A stretch of 64,000 nt of DNA from Umezawaea endophytica (lineage in GTDB: Bacteria; Actinomycetota; Actinomycetes; Mycobacteriales; Pseudonocardiaceae), in assembly GCF_025061645.1 (NCBI RefSeq), contig NZ_JANYMP010000022.1, forward strand, positions 22,047-86,046, given 5' to 3'. The notes beneath the pieces were generated by a model, which was not told the origin of the DNA, made no database searches, and saw only the letters and a program-made list of their open reading frames with translations. The position numbers and the translations under genes are program-made. Below, one piece after another: positions 1 through 9,323 of this stretch (the stretch's first letter is position 1; each line of letters starts with the position of its first letter).

Positions 1-489
1 GTCGGCACCGCGCTGCCCGGCAACCCCGGCAACTTCGCCGTGGCCGGTCACCGCGTCGGCAAGGGAGCCCCGTTCAACGACCTCGACCTGCTGTCGTCGT
101 GCGACGCGATCGTGGTCGAGACGCAGACCACGTGGGTCGTCTACCGGATGCTGCCGACCTCCGGCGAGGAAGCCGGGTGGGCCGAGGGCAAGGCGAAGAA
201 CCCGAAGTGCGCGAAGGTCGCGCCGCTCAAGGACTCGTCGAACCCCGCGAGCGGCCCGTACTCGAAGACCGTCGGCCAGGAGATCGTGACGCCGCAGCAG
301 GGCGAGGTGATCAGCCCGGTGCCGCACTTCGCCGGTGAGCTGCCCGTCGCCGAGCAGGCCGCGCTGATGACCCTGACCACGTGCCACCCGCGGTTCTCCG
401 ACAAGCAGCGGCTGATCGTGCACGCCGTGCTGACGATGAGCTACCCGAAGGCCAACGGTTTCGTGCCGCCAGAGCTGAAGGAGCAGTGA
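1..489 (+). CDS. Class E sortase, C-terminal part (5' end outside window)
   Basis: The reading frame is open from base 1, so only the catalytic C-terminal half is present. It shows the sortase beta-barrel signature: a catalytic His in 'VAGHRVG', the 'TLTTCHPRFSDKQRL' segment with the catalytic Cys, and the Arg eleven residues later in the same strand. Sortases are membrane-anchored extracytoplasmic transpeptidases that cleave an LPXTG-like motif (LAXTG for class E) and link proteins to peptidoglycan or pilin subunits. The membrane anchor would lie upstream of the window. The stop overlaps the ATG of the next gene (TGATG), so the two are probably co-transcribed. A class E sortase upstream of trpG and pknB is a familiar arrangement in non-mycobacterial Actinobacteria. 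No substrate gene is visible nearby. Confidence 0.9.
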   Translation, partial: VGTALPGNPGNFAVAGHRVGKGAPFNDLDLLSSCDAIVVETQTTWVVYRMLPTSGEEAGWAEGKAKNPKCAKVAPLKDSSNPASGPYSKTVGQEIVTPQQGEVISPVPHFAGELPVAEQAALMTLTTCHPRFSDKQRLIVHAVLTMSYPKANGFVPPELKEQ

Positions 490-647
490 TGTACGGCTGG
501 ATCTGGCGGCACCTGCCGGGCCCGACGCCGGTCCGCGTGGTCGAGGCGCTCGTCCTGGCGCTCGGGATCATCGCGCTGCTGATGTTCGTGGTGTTCCCGT
601 GGGCCGAGCCGCTGCTGCCGTTCAACAACGTCACGACCCCGTCGTAG
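489..647 (+). CDS. Small single-span membrane protein downstream of sortase
   Basis: A 52-residue protein whose ATG overlaps the sortase stop by one base. It begins MYGWIWRHLPG, has one hydrophobic helix (about residues 17-38, rich in Val, Leu, Ile and Ala) and ends in a short polar tail. The N-terminal 'WR.LPG' and a single helix followed by a 'PWAEP' turn suggest a membrane-bound partner or assembly factor of the sortase, but its function is unknown. The overlap argues for translational coupling. I chose this start because the longer in-frame extension upstream lies wholly inside the sortase gene. A perfect 16-bp hairpin follows immediately and ends the operon. Confidence 0.75.
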   Translation: MYGWIWRHLPGPTPVRVVEALVLALGIIALLMFVVFPWAEPLLPFNNVTTPS

Positions 648-652
648 AAACG

Positions 653-688
653 CCGAGGGGCCTTCCGCAACCGCGGAAGGCCCCTCGG
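653..688. terminator. Bidirectional hairpin terminator
   Basis: A perfect 16-bp inverted repeat (653-668 and 673-688) with a 4-nt loop lies between the stop of the small membrane protein (+) and the stop of fprA (-). It can act for both convergent units. There is no U-tract, as is usual in high-GC Actinobacteria. Confidence 0.8.
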
Positions 689-702
689 AACGCTTCGGGC
701 GC

Positions 703-2046
703 TCAGCCGCGCGACACCGACACCATCGTGTGCCGGTCGACGACCTTGATCCGCTCCCGGCTCTCGGCCCGACCGAGCTCGCGCTCGTGCTCGTCGAGCT
801 GCCGCCAGCCGTCGAACGTGGTGTAGCGGATCCCGCGCTGGTCGAGGAACCGCACGACCGCGTCGGGCTCCGGCCGCGCTGCCGCGGCCAGCAGCGGCGC
901 GTCGGCCAGCAGGCTCGTCACGGTCTCCAGCGCGTCGCCCTTGGTGTGCCCGATCAGGCCGACCGGCCCGCGCTTGATCCACCCCGTCACGTAGACGCCG
1001 GGCAGCGCCTGCTCGTCCATGTCCAGCACGCGGCCCGCCTGGTGCGGCACGGTCCCGGTGGTGTGGTCGAACGGCAGTTCGGCGAGGTGCGTGCTCAGGT
1101 ACCCGACGGCCCGGTACACGGCCTGGACCGGCCAGTCGGTGAACTCGCCGGTGCCGCGGACGCCGCCGTCACCGGTCAGCTCCATCGTCTCCGTGCGCAG
1201 CCCGGTGACCTCGCCGTCGCCGAGCACCTCCACCGGCGACTGGAGGAAGTGCAGGTGCAGCCTGCGGGGCCGGGAGCCCTGGTCGCGGATCGCCCACTCC
1301 TGGAGCGTCTTCACGACCATCTCGACCTGCTTGTTCGACCGGATCAGCGCCATGCTGGCGGCGCAGAACTCGATGCCCTCGGGGTGGACGACCACCTCGA
1401 CGTTCGGCGAGTGGTCGAGTTCGCGCAGCTCGAGCGGGGTGAACTTCGCCTGGGCGGGGCCGCGTCGGCCGAACACGTGGACGTCGGTGACAGGGCTGGA
1501 CTTGAGGCCCTGGTAGACGTTGTCGGGGATGTCGGTGGTGAGCAGCTCGTCCGCGGTCTTCGCGAGGACGCGGGCGACGTCGATGGCGACGTTGCCGACG
1601 CCGAGGACGGCGACGCTGGACGCGGTGAGCGGCCAGGTGCGGGAGACCTCGGGGTGGCCGTCGTACCAGGAGACGAAGTCGGCGGCGCCGAAGCTGCCCT
1701 GCTGGTCGATGCCGGGGATGTCCAGCTCGCGGTCCTTCTCGGCGCCGGTGGAGAAGATCACCGCGTCGTAGAACTCGCGCAGGTCGCCCAGCTTCAGGTC
1801 GACGCCGTACTCGACGTTGCCGAAGAGCCGGATCTGCGGGCGGTCGAGCACCCGGTGCAGCGCGCTGACGATGCCCTTGATGCGCGGGTGGTCGGGGGCG
1901 ACGCCGTAGCGGATCAGTCCGTAGGGGGCGGGGAGCCGCTCGAAGAGGTCGATGCTGACCTCGGTGTCGGACTTCGTCAGGGTGTCGGCGGCGTAGATGC
2001 CCGCCGGGCCGGCGCCGACGATCGCAACTCGCAGAGAACGGCTCAT
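703..2046 (-). CDS. fprA: FprA-type NADPH-ferredoxin/adrenodoxin reductase
   Basis: A flavoprotein of about 447 residues that transfers electrons from NADPH through FAD to ferredoxins feeding P450s and other redox enzymes. The N-terminal FAD Rossmann motif 'VGAGPAGIYAAD' is followed by 'APYGLIRYGVAPDHP', typical of adrenodoxin reductase. A second Rossmann element 'VLGVGNVAIDVAR' (about residue 150) binds NADPH. The C-terminal 'VYVTGWIKRGPVGLIGHTKGDA' region is also family-specific (positions about 900-990 on this strand). Length matches mycobacterial FprA. Two in-frame ATGs exist at 2052 and 2046. I prefer 2046 because a -10 hexamer ends 6 nt upstream of it, which fits a leaderless transcript. 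The promoter carries an iron box, so expression probably rises when iron is low. Confidence 0.93.
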   Translation of the reverse strand: MSRSLRVAIVGAGPAGIYAADTLTKSDTEVSIDLFERLPAPYGLIRYGVAPDHPRIKGIVSALHRVLDRPQIRLFGNVEYGVDLKLGDLREFYDAVIFSTGAEKDRELDIPGIDQQGSFGAADFVSWYDGHPEVSRTWPLTASSVAVLGVGNVAIDVARVLAKTADELLTTDIPDNVYQGLKSSPVTDVHVFGRRGPAQAKFTPLELRELDHSPNVEVVVHPEGIEFCAASMALIRSNKQVEMVVKTLQEWAIRDQGSRPRRLHLHFLQSPVEVLGDGEVTGLRTETMELTGDGGVRGTGEFTDWPVQAVYRAVGYLSTHLAELPFDHTTGTVPHQAGRVLDMDEQALPGVYVTGWIKRGPVGLIGHTKGDALETVTSLLADAPLLAAAARPEPDAVVRFLDQRGIRYTTFDGWRQLDEHERELGRAESRERIKVVDRHTMVSVSRG

Positions 2047-2052
2047 GAGCAT

Positions 2053-2081
2053 AGTTTAGGTGAGCCTAACCTCACTTCTAA
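2053..2081 (-). promoter_or_regulatory. fprA promoter with IdeR/DtxR iron box
   Basis: Bases 2056-2074 read TTAGGTGAGCCTAACCTCA and match 16 of 19 positions of the DtxR/IdeR consensus TTAGGTTAGGCTAACCTAA. Read on the minus strand, a -35 TTAGAA (2081-2076), a 17-nt spacer and a -10 TAAACT (2058-2053) surround and overlap the box, and fprA's ATG at 2046 follows 6 nt later. Iron-loaded IdeR bound here would block RNA polymerase. The trpG/pabA start on the other strand is only about 38 nt away, so it could also be affected. Confidence 0.8.
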
Positions 2082-2111
2082 CGAGAGCATTGTCACGGCT
2101 ACGCTGTGGGA

Positions 2112-2756
2112 ATGCGCGTGCTCGTGGTCGACAACTACGACAGCTTCGTCTACAACCTGGTCCAGTACCTGGCCCAGCTCGGTGTGGAGTGCGTCGTCCG
2201 GCGCAACGACGAGGTGGACCTCGCCGAGATCGACACCGTCGGCGGAGTCCTCGTCAGCCCTGGTCCGAGCACCCCCGACAAGGCGGGTGCGAGCATGGAC
2301 GTGATCCGGCACTGCGCCGCGAACGGCGTCCCGGTGCTCGGCGTCTGCCTGGGTCACCAGGCCATCGGCGCGGTGTGGGGCGGCACCGTCGACCTCGCCC
2401 CCGAACTGCTCCACGGGAAGACCAGTGTGGTGCACCACACGGGGAAAGGCGTGCTCAAGGGCGTGCCGAACCCGTTCACGGCCACCCGCTACCACTCGCT
2501 GACCGTGCTCCCGGACACGATCCCCGCCGAGTTCGAGGTGACGGCCAAGACCGACACCGGGATCGTCATGGGCATCCGGCACCGCGAACTCCCGGTCGAG
2601 GGCGTCCAGTTCCACCCGGAGTCCGTGCTCACCGAGGGCGGCCACCGGATGCTGGCGAACTGGCTCGCCGCGTGCGGCCACGAGGTGCCCGAGTCGACCG
2701 TCGCCACCCTGGAGAACGGGATGCGCACCCTCGCCTCCGCCGCCCGCCAGGCCTAG
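2112..2756 (+). CDS. trpG: Glutamine amidotransferase of anthranilate/aminodeoxychorismate synthase (TrpG/PabA)
   Basis: A class I glutamine amidotransferase of 214 residues that supplies ammonia to TrpE (anthranilate, tryptophan pathway) or PabB (4-amino-4-deoxychorismate, folate pathway). It begins 'MRVLVVDNYDSFVYNLVQYL', as the family does. The nucleophile Cys lies in 'VLGVCLGHQAIG' and the His/Glu of the triad in 'VQFHPESVLTEGG'. Position next to pknB matches Rv0013 of M. tuberculosis, annotated trpG or pabA, so the gene may serve both pathways. The ATG at 2112 is preferred over a GTG at 2106 because homologues start at MRVLVVDNYDSF. It is monocistronic, with a hairpin terminator 22 nt downstream. 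Confidence 0.93.
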   Translation: MRVLVVDNYDSFVYNLVQYLAQLGVECVVRRNDEVDLAEIDTVGGVLVSPGPSTPDKAGASMDVIRHCAANGVPVLGVCLGHQAIGAVWGGTVDLAPELLHGKTSVVHHTGKGVLKGVPNPFTATRYHSLTVLPDTIPAEFEVTAKTDTGIVMGIRHRELPVEGVQFHPESVLTEGGHRMLANWLAACGHEVPESTVATLENGMRTLASAARQA

Positions 2757-2777
2757 CCGGCCCTGACCCCGTTCACG

Positions 2778-2816
2778 GAGAAGGCCCCCTCGACACTCGT
2801 CGAGGGGGCCTTCTCC
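2778..2816. terminator. Hairpin terminator between convergent trpG and pknB
   Basis: A perfect 17-bp stem (2778-2794 and 2800-2816) with a 5-nt loop lies between the trpG stop (+) and the pknB stop (-). Confidence 0.85.
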
Positions 2817-2864
2817 GTCTGGGATGTGGGCCGCGAAAGCCCAATCCCTTGCGGTAGTCCGAAC

Positions 2865-4853
2865 CTAGCTGGACGGTCCGCCGACCTTGAACTCGGCGAC
2901 GGAGATGCCGACCCGCTGGTTCTTGACGATCGGAGCGCCCGCCTTCGGGTCCTGCCCCTGGATCTTGTTGTTCTTGCTGATGTCCGTGGTGGCCGGCTTG
3001 TCCGTGACGACCAGTTCGCCGTTCCAGCCGCTCTGGTTGAGCTTGTTCTTGGCCTGAGCCTCCGTCATGCCCGTGAGGTCGGGCATGACGATCTGGTTGC
3101 CCTTCGACACCGTCAACGTGACCGTCGACCCCTTGGCCACCCGGCCGGGGTTGGGGGTCTGGCCCACGACCTGGCCCTGGTCCTGGTCGCTGTCGGCTTC
3201 CTTCGTCGTCACCTTGAACCCGGCCTGCTGCAACGTCGAGGTCGCGTCGCCGACCGACTGCCCGGTCACGTCGGCGAGCTGCACGGTGTCCGGTCCCTTG
3301 CCGAGCAGGACCGTGACCACGGCGCCCTTCGCGGCCTTCACCCCCGCCTGGGGGTTCTGCTGGGCCACCTTGCCGACCTTGGCGTTGTCCTCGACCTCGA
3401 CGGTCTCCTGGCCCTGGACGAAGCCCCAGCCGTCGGCGCTCAGCTTCGCCTGCGCCTCCTGCGGCGTCATGCCCGCCACGTCCGGGACGGCGATCTGGTC
3501 CGGGCTGGTGCCGTAGGTCAGGGTGATCTCGGTCAGCTTCGGCACCGAGGTGCCAGGGGCCGGGTCGATCGCGAAGACCTTGTCGATGTCGTCGGCGGTG
3601 CAGCGCGGGGCCGCGCCGTTCTCGCCGGGCTGGCACGGCACCGGGTCGATCTTGTACCTGAGGCCGACCTCGTCGAGGCTCGCCTTCGCGGCGGCCAGGG
3701 TCTTGCCCGTCACGCCGGGCACCGGGACCTTGTCCGAGCCCGCGCTGGTGTTGTCGCCGAGCAGGCTCGACGTGATCCACGCGGCGAGCGCGATCACGGC
3801 GATGCACAGCAGCACGACCAGGGTGACCATGGTCGCCTTCTTGCGCTTCGCCCGGCGCTCGGCGTCCTCCTCGGCCAGCGGGTCGTACTCGTTCTGCTCG
3901 TCGCGCAGCGCCGACGGGCGGTGCCTGCCGGACGAGACGACCTCGGTGCGCGGCGTCTGGTTGAGGACCGCGGTGCGGTCCTCCGGTGTCATCACGGCGG
4001 GCGCCGACGGGCGCTGGCCGGACAGCACGCGCACCAGGTCCGCGCGCATCTCGGCGGCCGACTGGTACCGGTTCGCGGGACCCTTCGCCATGGCCTTCAG
4101 CACGATGGCGTCCAGCGCGGGCGTCACGTTCGGGTTCAGCGACGACGGCGACTTCGGGTCTTCCCGCACGTGCTGGTAGGCCACGGCCACGGGGGAGTCG
4201 CCGGTGAACGGCGGCTCGCCGGTGAGCAGCTCGAACAGCACGCAGCCCGACGCGTACACGTCGGAACGGCCGTCGACCGCCTCGCCGCGCGCCTGCTCGG
4301 GGGAGAGGTACTGCGCGGTGCCGATGACGGCCGCGGTCTGGGTCACGGCGGCCTGGCCGTCGTGGACGGCGCGGGCGATGCCGAAGTCCATCACCTTCAC
4401 CGCGCCGGAGCGGGTGATCATGACGTTGGCGGGCTTCACGTCGCGGTGCACGATGCCGTGCCGGTGGCTGAAGTCCAGCGCGGCCGACACGTCCGCCATG
4501 ACCTCCATGGCGCGCTTGCCCGACAGCGGGCCCTGCGTCTTCACCATGTCGCGCAGCGTCCGGCCGTCGACGTACTCCATGACGATGTACGGCAGCGGGC
4601 CGTACTCCGTCTGCGTCTCGCCGGTGTCGTAGACCGCCACGATCGCGGGGTGGTTCAGCGCCGCCGAGTTCTGGGCCTCCCGGCGGAAGCGCTCCTGGAA
4701 GGTCTTGTCGCGGGCGAGGTCGGCTCGAAGCACCTTGATCGCCACGTCACGGCCGAGACGAACGTCGCGGCCCTTGTGGACCTCCGACATACCGCCGTAG
4801 CCGAGGGTCTCACCCAGTTCGTAGCGGTTGGAGAGCAGTCGCGGAGTGCTCAT
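2865..4853 (-). CDS. pknB: Ser/Thr protein kinase PknB with four PASTA domains
   Basis: A transmembrane kinase of 662 residues controlling growth, septation and peptidoglycan synthesis. The kinase domain (about 11-275) has the Gly loop 'LGYGGMSEVHKG', Lys in 'VAIKVLRADL', catalytic loop 'HRDVKPAN' and 'DFGIARA'. A juxtamembrane basic stretch is followed by one membrane helix (about 339-361). Four extracytoplasmic PASTA repeats begin near 'VPVPGVTG', 'IAVPDVAG', 'VQLADVTG' and 'IVMPDLTG'. These domains sense muropeptides or lipid II in relatives. It is the last gene of the fhaA-fhaB-pstP-rodA-pbpA-pknA-pknB order, separated from pknA by 86 nt. The length is close to the mycobacterial protein (626). 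Confidence 0.97.
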   Translation of the reverse strand: MSTPRLLSNRYELGETLGYGGMSEVHKGRDVRLGRDVAIKVLRADLARDKTFQERFRREAQNSAALNHPAIVAVYDTGETQTEYGPLPYIVMEYVDGRTLRDMVKTQGPLSGKRAMEVMADVSAALDFSHRHGIVHRDVKPANVMITRSGAVKVMDFGIARAVHDGQAAVTQTAAVIGTAQYLSPEQARGEAVDGRSDVYASGCVLFELLTGEPPFTGDSPVAVAYQHVREDPKSPSSLNPNVTPALDAIVLKAMAKGPANRYQSAAEMRADLVRVLSGQRPSAPAVMTPEDRTAVLNQTPRTEVVSSGRHRPSALRDEQNEYDPLAEEDAERRAKRKKATMVTLVVLLCIAVIALAAWITSSLLGDNTSAGSDKVPVPGVTGKTLAAAKASLDEVGLRYKIDPVPCQPGENGAAPRCTADDIDKVFAIDPAPGTSVPKLTEITLTYGTSPDQIAVPDVAGMTPQEAQAKLSADGWGFVQGQETVEVEDNAKVGKVAQQNPQAGVKAAKGAVVTVLLGKGPDTVQLADVTGQSVGDATSTLQQAGFKVTTKEADSDQDQGQVVGQTPNPGRVAKGSTVTLTVSKGNQIVMPDLTGMTEAQAKNKLNQSGWNGELVVTDKPATTDISKNNKIQGQDPKAGAPIVKNQRVGISVAEFKVGGPSS

Positions 4854-4939
4854 CAGTGCGTCGTCCCGCTCCTCGTCAACGGTCTAACCATCGTGTCTAG
4901 CAGTTCGGTTTCGTGCTCGCCCAGCCTGGCGCGTTCCGG

Positions 4940-6385
4940 TCATCCAGGCACACAGGTCACCCTCACCCGTGAGCCGATCGCAACCTCACCCACCGGCGAC
5001 ACGTCGGAAACCATGCACCGGCCCTGGTCCCGAGGCTGCCCGCCCTGGTTCGTCTGCGACTCGGGTTGCAGCCCCCTGCTCGCCAACTTCTCCGTCACCT
5101 GGTTCACCGGCAGGTCCAGGTAGTCCGACTTCTCGATCCGGACCAGCGGCGTGCCGGGGAGCTTGTCCGCGGAACTCAGGTCCCCGGCCGCGCTGGGCTG
5201 GGACTCCTGCACAGGACGGGCTCCCGTGGTGCTCTGACTCGATCCGGCGTCTCCACCGTCCTTCAACACCGCGCGCAGCACGAAGACCCCTAGCACGATC
5301 AGCGCGACGACCAGGAGACCGACCATAACCCACAAAACGGCCCTCGCTCTCCCCTGAGGCCGCGGCGGATTCGGCAACGGACGGAAAGTACCCGTGTGCG
5401 GAGTGTTGTGTTGGATGGGGTGTTGACCCGACTGCATGACCTGCTGCACGGGCGGGAACCCCGGCTGCGACGACGGGTGCGACATCTGGAGACCGGGGTG
5501 CGTCATCACCGGTCCCGTGGCCATGGCCAGCCCGGACGGGGTCGGCAGCGGCCTGCCCGACCGCACCGCGGCGACCGCTTCGGCGAACTCGCCACCGTTG
5601 CGGTAGCGCTTCCTCGGGTCCTTGACCAGCGTGGCCTCGATCAGCGCGCGCGGACCCCCCGGCACGTCCGGCGGCAGCGGCGGCGCGATGTCGCGGATGT
5701 GCATCATCGCGACCGTGACCGCGTTCTCCGACCGGAACGGCCGGTGCCCGGTCAGGCACTCGTAGCCGCACACGGCCAGCGCGTACACGTCGCTCGCGGG
5801 TTCGGCGTCGTGGCCGAGCGCCTGCTCCGGCGCGATGTAGTGGGCGGTGCCCATCACCATGCCGTTGCGGGTCACCGGAGCGGCGTCGGCCGCCTTCGCG
5901 ATGCCGAAGTCGGTGATCTTCACCTTGCCGGTGGGGGTGACCAGGATGTTGCCCGGCTTCACGTCCCGGTGCACCAGCCCGCGCTCGTGCGCGGCCTGCA
6001 ACGCCGTCCCGGCCTGCTGGAGCACGTCCAGCGTGCGGTCGACGGTGAGCCTGCCGCGCGCGATGATCGCGGCCAGCGGCTCGCCCTCGACCAGTTCCAT
6101 CACCAGGTAGGCCGTGTCCTCCGGCCCGTCCGGCATGGACGCGGTCTCGCCGTAGTCGTGCACCGCGGCGATGCCGGGGTGGTTCAGCGACGCGGTCGTC
6201 CGCGCCTCGATGCGGAAGCGCGTGAGGAACTCGGCGTCCCCGCTGAGGTCGGCCTTGAGCACCTTGACCGCGACGTTGCGGTCGAGCCTGGTGTCCTCGG
6301 CCTCCCAGACCTCGCCCATGCCGCCGACGGCGATCCGCCTGCTGAGGCGGTACCGCTCGGCGAGGAGCTGGCCGGTGATGAGCAT
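4940..6385 (-). CDS. pknA: Ser/Thr protein kinase PknA with a C-terminal PASTA-like domain
   Basis: A membrane kinase of 481 residues that works with PknB in cell division and shape control. The kinase domain (about 12-270) shows '[14 protein letters not shown]', '[10 protein letters not shown]', 'HRDVKPGN' and 'DFGIAKA'. A Pro/Gln-rich linker follows, then a membrane helix (about 352-373, '[19 protein letters not shown]'). The outer C-terminus ends in about 65 residues that read like one PASTA repeat, with '[19 protein letters not shown]' followed by '[15 protein letters not shown]'. Mycobacterial PknA (431) lacks a PASTA domain. The ATG overlaps the pbpA stop by one base (TGATG), indicating translational coupling. 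Confidence 0.95.
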   Translation of the reverse strand: MLITGQLLAERYRLSRRIAVGGMGEVWEAEDTRLDRNVAVKVLKADLSGDAEFLTRFRIEARTTASLNHPGIAAVHDYGETASMPDGPEDTAYLVMELVEGEPLAAIIARGRLTVDRTLDVLQQAGTALQAAHERGLVHRDVKPGNILVTPTGKVKITDFGIAKAADAAPVTRNGMVMGTAHYIAPEQALGHDAEPASDVYALAVCGYECLTGHRPFRSENAVTVAMMHIRDIAPPLPPDVPGGPRALIEATLVKDPRKRYRNGGEFAEAVAAVRSGRPLPTPSGLAMATGPVMTHPGLQMSHPSSQPGFPPVQQVMQSGQHPIQHNTPHTGTFRPLPNPPRPQGRARAVLWVMVGLLVVALIVLGVFVLRAVLKDGGDAGSSQSTTGARPVQESQPSAAGDLSSADKLPGTPLVRIEKSDYLDLPVNQVTEKLASRGLQPESQTNQGGQPRDQGRCMVSDVSPVGEVAIGSRVRVTCVPG

Positions 6386-7860
6386 CAGCGGCCAGCCAGG
6401 TAGGCGCCGATGACCGCCCTGCCGACGGGAGCGGCGACCTTGCCACCGGTGGCGCCCAGACCGCGGTCGCCACCGTTCTCGACGATCACCGCGACCGCGA
6501 TGGTCGGCTTCTCCGCGGGCGCGAACGCGATGTACCAGGCGTGCGGCGGCACCGCGGCCGGGTCGACGCCGTGCTCGGCGGTACCGGTCTTCGACGCGAT
6601 GTTCACGCCGCTCAGCCTGCCCTCGCCGCCGGTGTTCGTCTCCGACTTGAGCATCATGTCGCGCAGGGTGTTGGCGGTGTTCGCGCTGACCGCGGACTCC
6701 GCCTCGTCCGGCTTGGTCTCCTCGATGACCTCGAGGTCCGGTGCGATCAGCTTCTGCACCAGGTACGGCTTCATCCGCACACCGCCGTTGGCGATGGTCG
6801 CGGCGATGACCGCGTTCTCCATCGGGGTCATCTCGACGACGCGCTGGCCGATGCCACTCTGGAAGAGCGCCGCCTTGTCCGGCACCGGGCCGTAGGTGGA
6901 CTGCGCCACCGTCAGCGGCATCGTCAGGCTGTTGTCGTTCATGCCGAACTTCTCGGCCTGCTTGGTCAGCTTCGCGTCGCCGAGTTCACCGGCCAGCTCG
7001 GCGAACGCCGTGTTGCACGACCTCGCGAGCGCCTCCTCCAGCGTCGCGGTCTCGCCGCCGCCGCAGGGCGTCCCGTTGAAGTTGGGGAGCTGCGTGTTGG
7101 TGTTCGGCAGCGTGATCGACCCGGCCGCGGTGAGCGGCGTGTCCTTGGTCTTGCCCTCTTCCAGCGCCGCCGCCGACACGACGACCTTCCAGGTCGAGCC
7201 GGGCGGGTAGGTCGCCCGCACCGCGCGGTTCATGGTCGGCTGGTCGCCGTCCTCGGCGGTGTACTCCTTCCACGCCGTCTCCTGCTCGTCGCCGTCGTGG
7301 CTGGCGAGCCGGTTCGGGTCGTAGGACGGGGTGCTCACCATCCCGAGGATGGCCCCGGTCTGGGGGTTGAGCGCGACCACCGAACCGGTGAAACCGCGGT
7401 TGGTCATCTCGTCGTACGCGGCCTGCTGGACCTTGGGGTCGACGGTGAGCTGGATGCTCGCGCCCTTGGGGTCGCGACCGGTGATCACGTCGGACAGCCT
7501 GCGCGCGAACAGCCGGTCGTCGGAGCCGTTGAGCAGGTCGTCCTCGACCCGCTCGATGCCGCCGCTGCCGTAGATCAGCGAGTAGTAGCCGGTGACCGGC
7601 GCGTACGCCGGGCCGTTCGTGTAGACGCGCTGGTACTTGAACGAGTCGCCGGTGCCCTTGACGTTCGCGAGGGGGGTGCCGTCGCTCGCGATGATCTGGC
7701 CGCGTTCCCGCGAGTACTCGTTCAGCAGCACGCGCTGGCGGTTGTGGTCGTCCTTGCGGTAGTCGTCGGCCTTGATCACCTGCACGTACGTCGCGTTGCC
7801 CATGAGCAGCAGGATCATCACCATCATGGCGATGCCGACGCGGCGGAGCGGTGTGTTCAT
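6385..7860 (-). CDS. pbpA: Class B penicillin-binding protein (PbpA), peptidoglycan transpeptidase
   Basis: A peptidoglycan DD-transpeptidase of 491 residues, the same length as M. tuberculosis PbpA. An N-terminal signal anchor (about 8-26, '[19 protein letters not shown]') is followed by the dimerisation domain beginning '[13 protein letters not shown]'. The transpeptidase domain contains all three penicillin-binding motifs: SxxK as 'GSTWKVV', SxN as 'RSCNTAF' and KTG as 'SKTGTAEHG'. The active site faces the periplasmic side and cross-links glycan strands made by the SEDS partner RodA encoded just upstream. Its ATG overlaps the rodA stop by 4 nt and its stop overlaps pknA. I chose the internal ATG at 7860 because upstream in-frame sequence is antisense-frame noise inside rodA. 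Confidence 0.96.
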   Translation of the reverse strand: MNTPLRRVGIAMMVMILLLMGNATYVQVIKADDYRKDDHNRQRVLLNEYSRERGQIIASDGTPLANVKGTGDSFKYQRVYTNGPAYAPVTGYYSLIYGSGGIERVEDDLLNGSDDRLFARRLSDVITGRDPKGASIQLTVDPKVQQAAYDEMTNRGFTGSVVALNPQTGAILGMVSTPSYDPNRLASHDGDEQETAWKEYTAEDGDQPTMNRAVRATYPPGSTWKVVVSAAALEEGKTKDTPLTAAGSITLPNTNTQLPNFNGTPCGGGETATLEEALARSCNTAFAELAGELGDAKLTKQAEKFGMNDNSLTMPLTVAQSTYGPVPDKAALFQSGIGQRVVEMTPMENAVIAATIANGGVRMKPYLVQKLIAPDLEVIEETKPDEAESAVSANTANTLRDMMLKSETNTGGEGRLSGVNIASKTGTAEHGVDPAAVPPHAWYIAFAPAEKPTIAVAVIVENGGDRGLGATGGKVAAPVGRAVIGAYLAGR

Positions 7861-9320
7861 TTCGGACGCTCCACCATGACAGTGAACTGGTCGGCGATGG
7901 CGGGCTGCTGCGGCTTCGGCTTCGGCGTGACCTTCGGGCCGCGCGCGGCGTCGGAGATGCGCAGCAGCAGCGCGACGAGGACGTAGTTGGCCAGCAGCGA
8001 AGAGCCGCCGTAGGACAGGAACGGTGCGGTGATGCCGGTCATCGGGATCAGCTTGGTGACACCGCCGACGACGATGAAGACCTGGAAGCACAGCGCGAAG
8101 CTGAGCCCGCCGCCGAGGAGCTTGCCGAAGCTGTCCCGGACGGCGATCGAGCTGCGCAGGCCGCGCAGCGCGAACACCGCGTAGATCAGCAGCATCGCGG
8201 ACAGGCCGACGAAGCCGAGCTCCTCGCCGATCGCGGACGTGATGAAGTCCGTGTTCGCCTCGGGGATCAGGTCCGGCCTGCCCGCGCCGAGCCCGGCGCC
8301 GAAAATGCCGCCGGTGCCGAGGCCGAACAGCGACTGGGCGATCTGGTAGCCGCCGCCCGCGTCGTTGTAGGTCGCCAGCGGGTCGACCCAGTTCGCCACG
8401 CGCTGCTGCACGTGGTTGAACAGCTTCCACGCCACGATCGCGCCCGCGGAGAACAGGACGAGGCCGATCACCACCCACGCCGCGCGCTCGGTGGCCACGT
8501 AGAGCAGCACCAGCACGATGCCGAAGAACAGCAGCGAACTGCCGAGGTCCTTCTGCAGCACCATGATGCTCACGCCGACCGCCCACGCGGCGACCAGCGG
8601 ACCGAGGTCGCGGGCCCGCGGCAGGTCGAGACCGAGGAACCGCCTGCCCGCCGCCGTGAACAGGTCGCGCTTGGACACCAGGAAGGCCGCGAAGAAGACC
8701 ATCAGCAGGATCTTCGCGAACTCACCCGGCTGGATCGAGAACGCGCCGAACGTCAGCCAGATCTTCGCGCCGTTGATCTCCGGCGCGATGAAGCTCGGCA
8801 GGATGCCGGGCAGGATCAGCGCGACCAGGCCGACCAGACCCGCGGTGTAGCCGTACTTGGCCAGCGTCCGGTGGTCCTTCACGAACTTCAGCACCAGGCA
8901 GAACAGGACCAGCGCGACCGCCGTCCACAGCACCTGCTTCGGCGCCTTCGCGGAGTACAGCTCGCCCTGGATGACCTTGCCCTCGAACGCCAGGTCGATC
9001 CGGTGGATCATCACCAGGCCCAGGCCGTTGAGCAGCGCGACGCACGGCAGGATCACCGCGTCCGCGTACGGGGCCCACTTCCGAACCGCGAGGTGCGCCA
9101 CCGCGAACAACGCCATGTAGGCCAGGCCGTAGTAGACGATCTGCATCGTCAGTGCCTGCTCCTGGTTCGCCTCCACCAGGATCAGGGCAGCCGTCACCAG
9201 GGCCGAGGCGAACCCGAGCATGACGAGTTCGGTACCCCGCCTCGTGGGCGGCCTCAAGCCTGGCGACGTGCTGGTCGCCGCGGAGAGCGGCGCCTCCCCG
9301 GTGGGGACCGGCGAACCCAT
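7857..9320 (-). CDS. rodA: SEDS-family peptidoglycan glycosyltransferase (RodA/FtsW type)
   Basis: A polytopic SEDS protein of 487 residues with about ten hydrophobic helices. It polymerises lipid II into glycan strands and pairs with the class B PBP encoded next to it. Family landmarks include the catalytic loop region near 'GGGYQIAQSLFGLGTGGIFGAG' (positions about 8290-8370), 'IPEANTDFITSAIGEELGF' and the C-terminal 'PMTGITAPFLSYGGSSLLAN'. The N-terminus is a Pro/Thr/Ser-rich cytoplasmic tail of about 30 residues that could be a kinase target. It starts 3 nt after the pstP stop and overlaps pbpA by 4 nt. Synteny with mycobacterial rodA (Rv0017c) favours RodA over the divisome FtsW. Confidence 0.94.
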   Translation of the reverse strand: MGSPVPTGEAPLSAATSTSPGLRPPTRRGTELVMLGFASALVTAALILVEANQEQALTMQIVYYGLAYMALFAVAHLAVRKWAPYADAVILPCVALLNGLGLVMIHRIDLAFEGKVIQGELYSAKAPKQVLWTAVALVLFCLVLKFVKDHRTLAKYGYTAGLVGLVALILPGILPSFIAPEINGAKIWLTFGAFSIQPGEFAKILLMVFFAAFLVSKRDLFTAAGRRFLGLDLPRARDLGPLVAAWAVGVSIMVLQKDLGSSLLFFGIVLVLLYVATERAAWVVIGLVLFSAGAIVAWKLFNHVQQRVANWVDPLATYNDAGGGYQIAQSLFGLGTGGIFGAGLGAGRPDLIPEANTDFITSAIGEELGFVGLSAMLLIYAVFALRGLRSSIAVRDSFGKLLGGGLSFALCFQVFIVVGGVTKLIPMTGITAPFLSYGGSSLLANYVLVALLLRISDAARGPKVTPKPKPQQPAIADQFTVMVERPK

Positions 9321-9323
9321 CGA

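Noticed and set aside
730..2304. Long plus-strand open frame across fprA
   Set aside because: It is antisense to fprA and has no recognisable domain; frame openness is due to high GC content.
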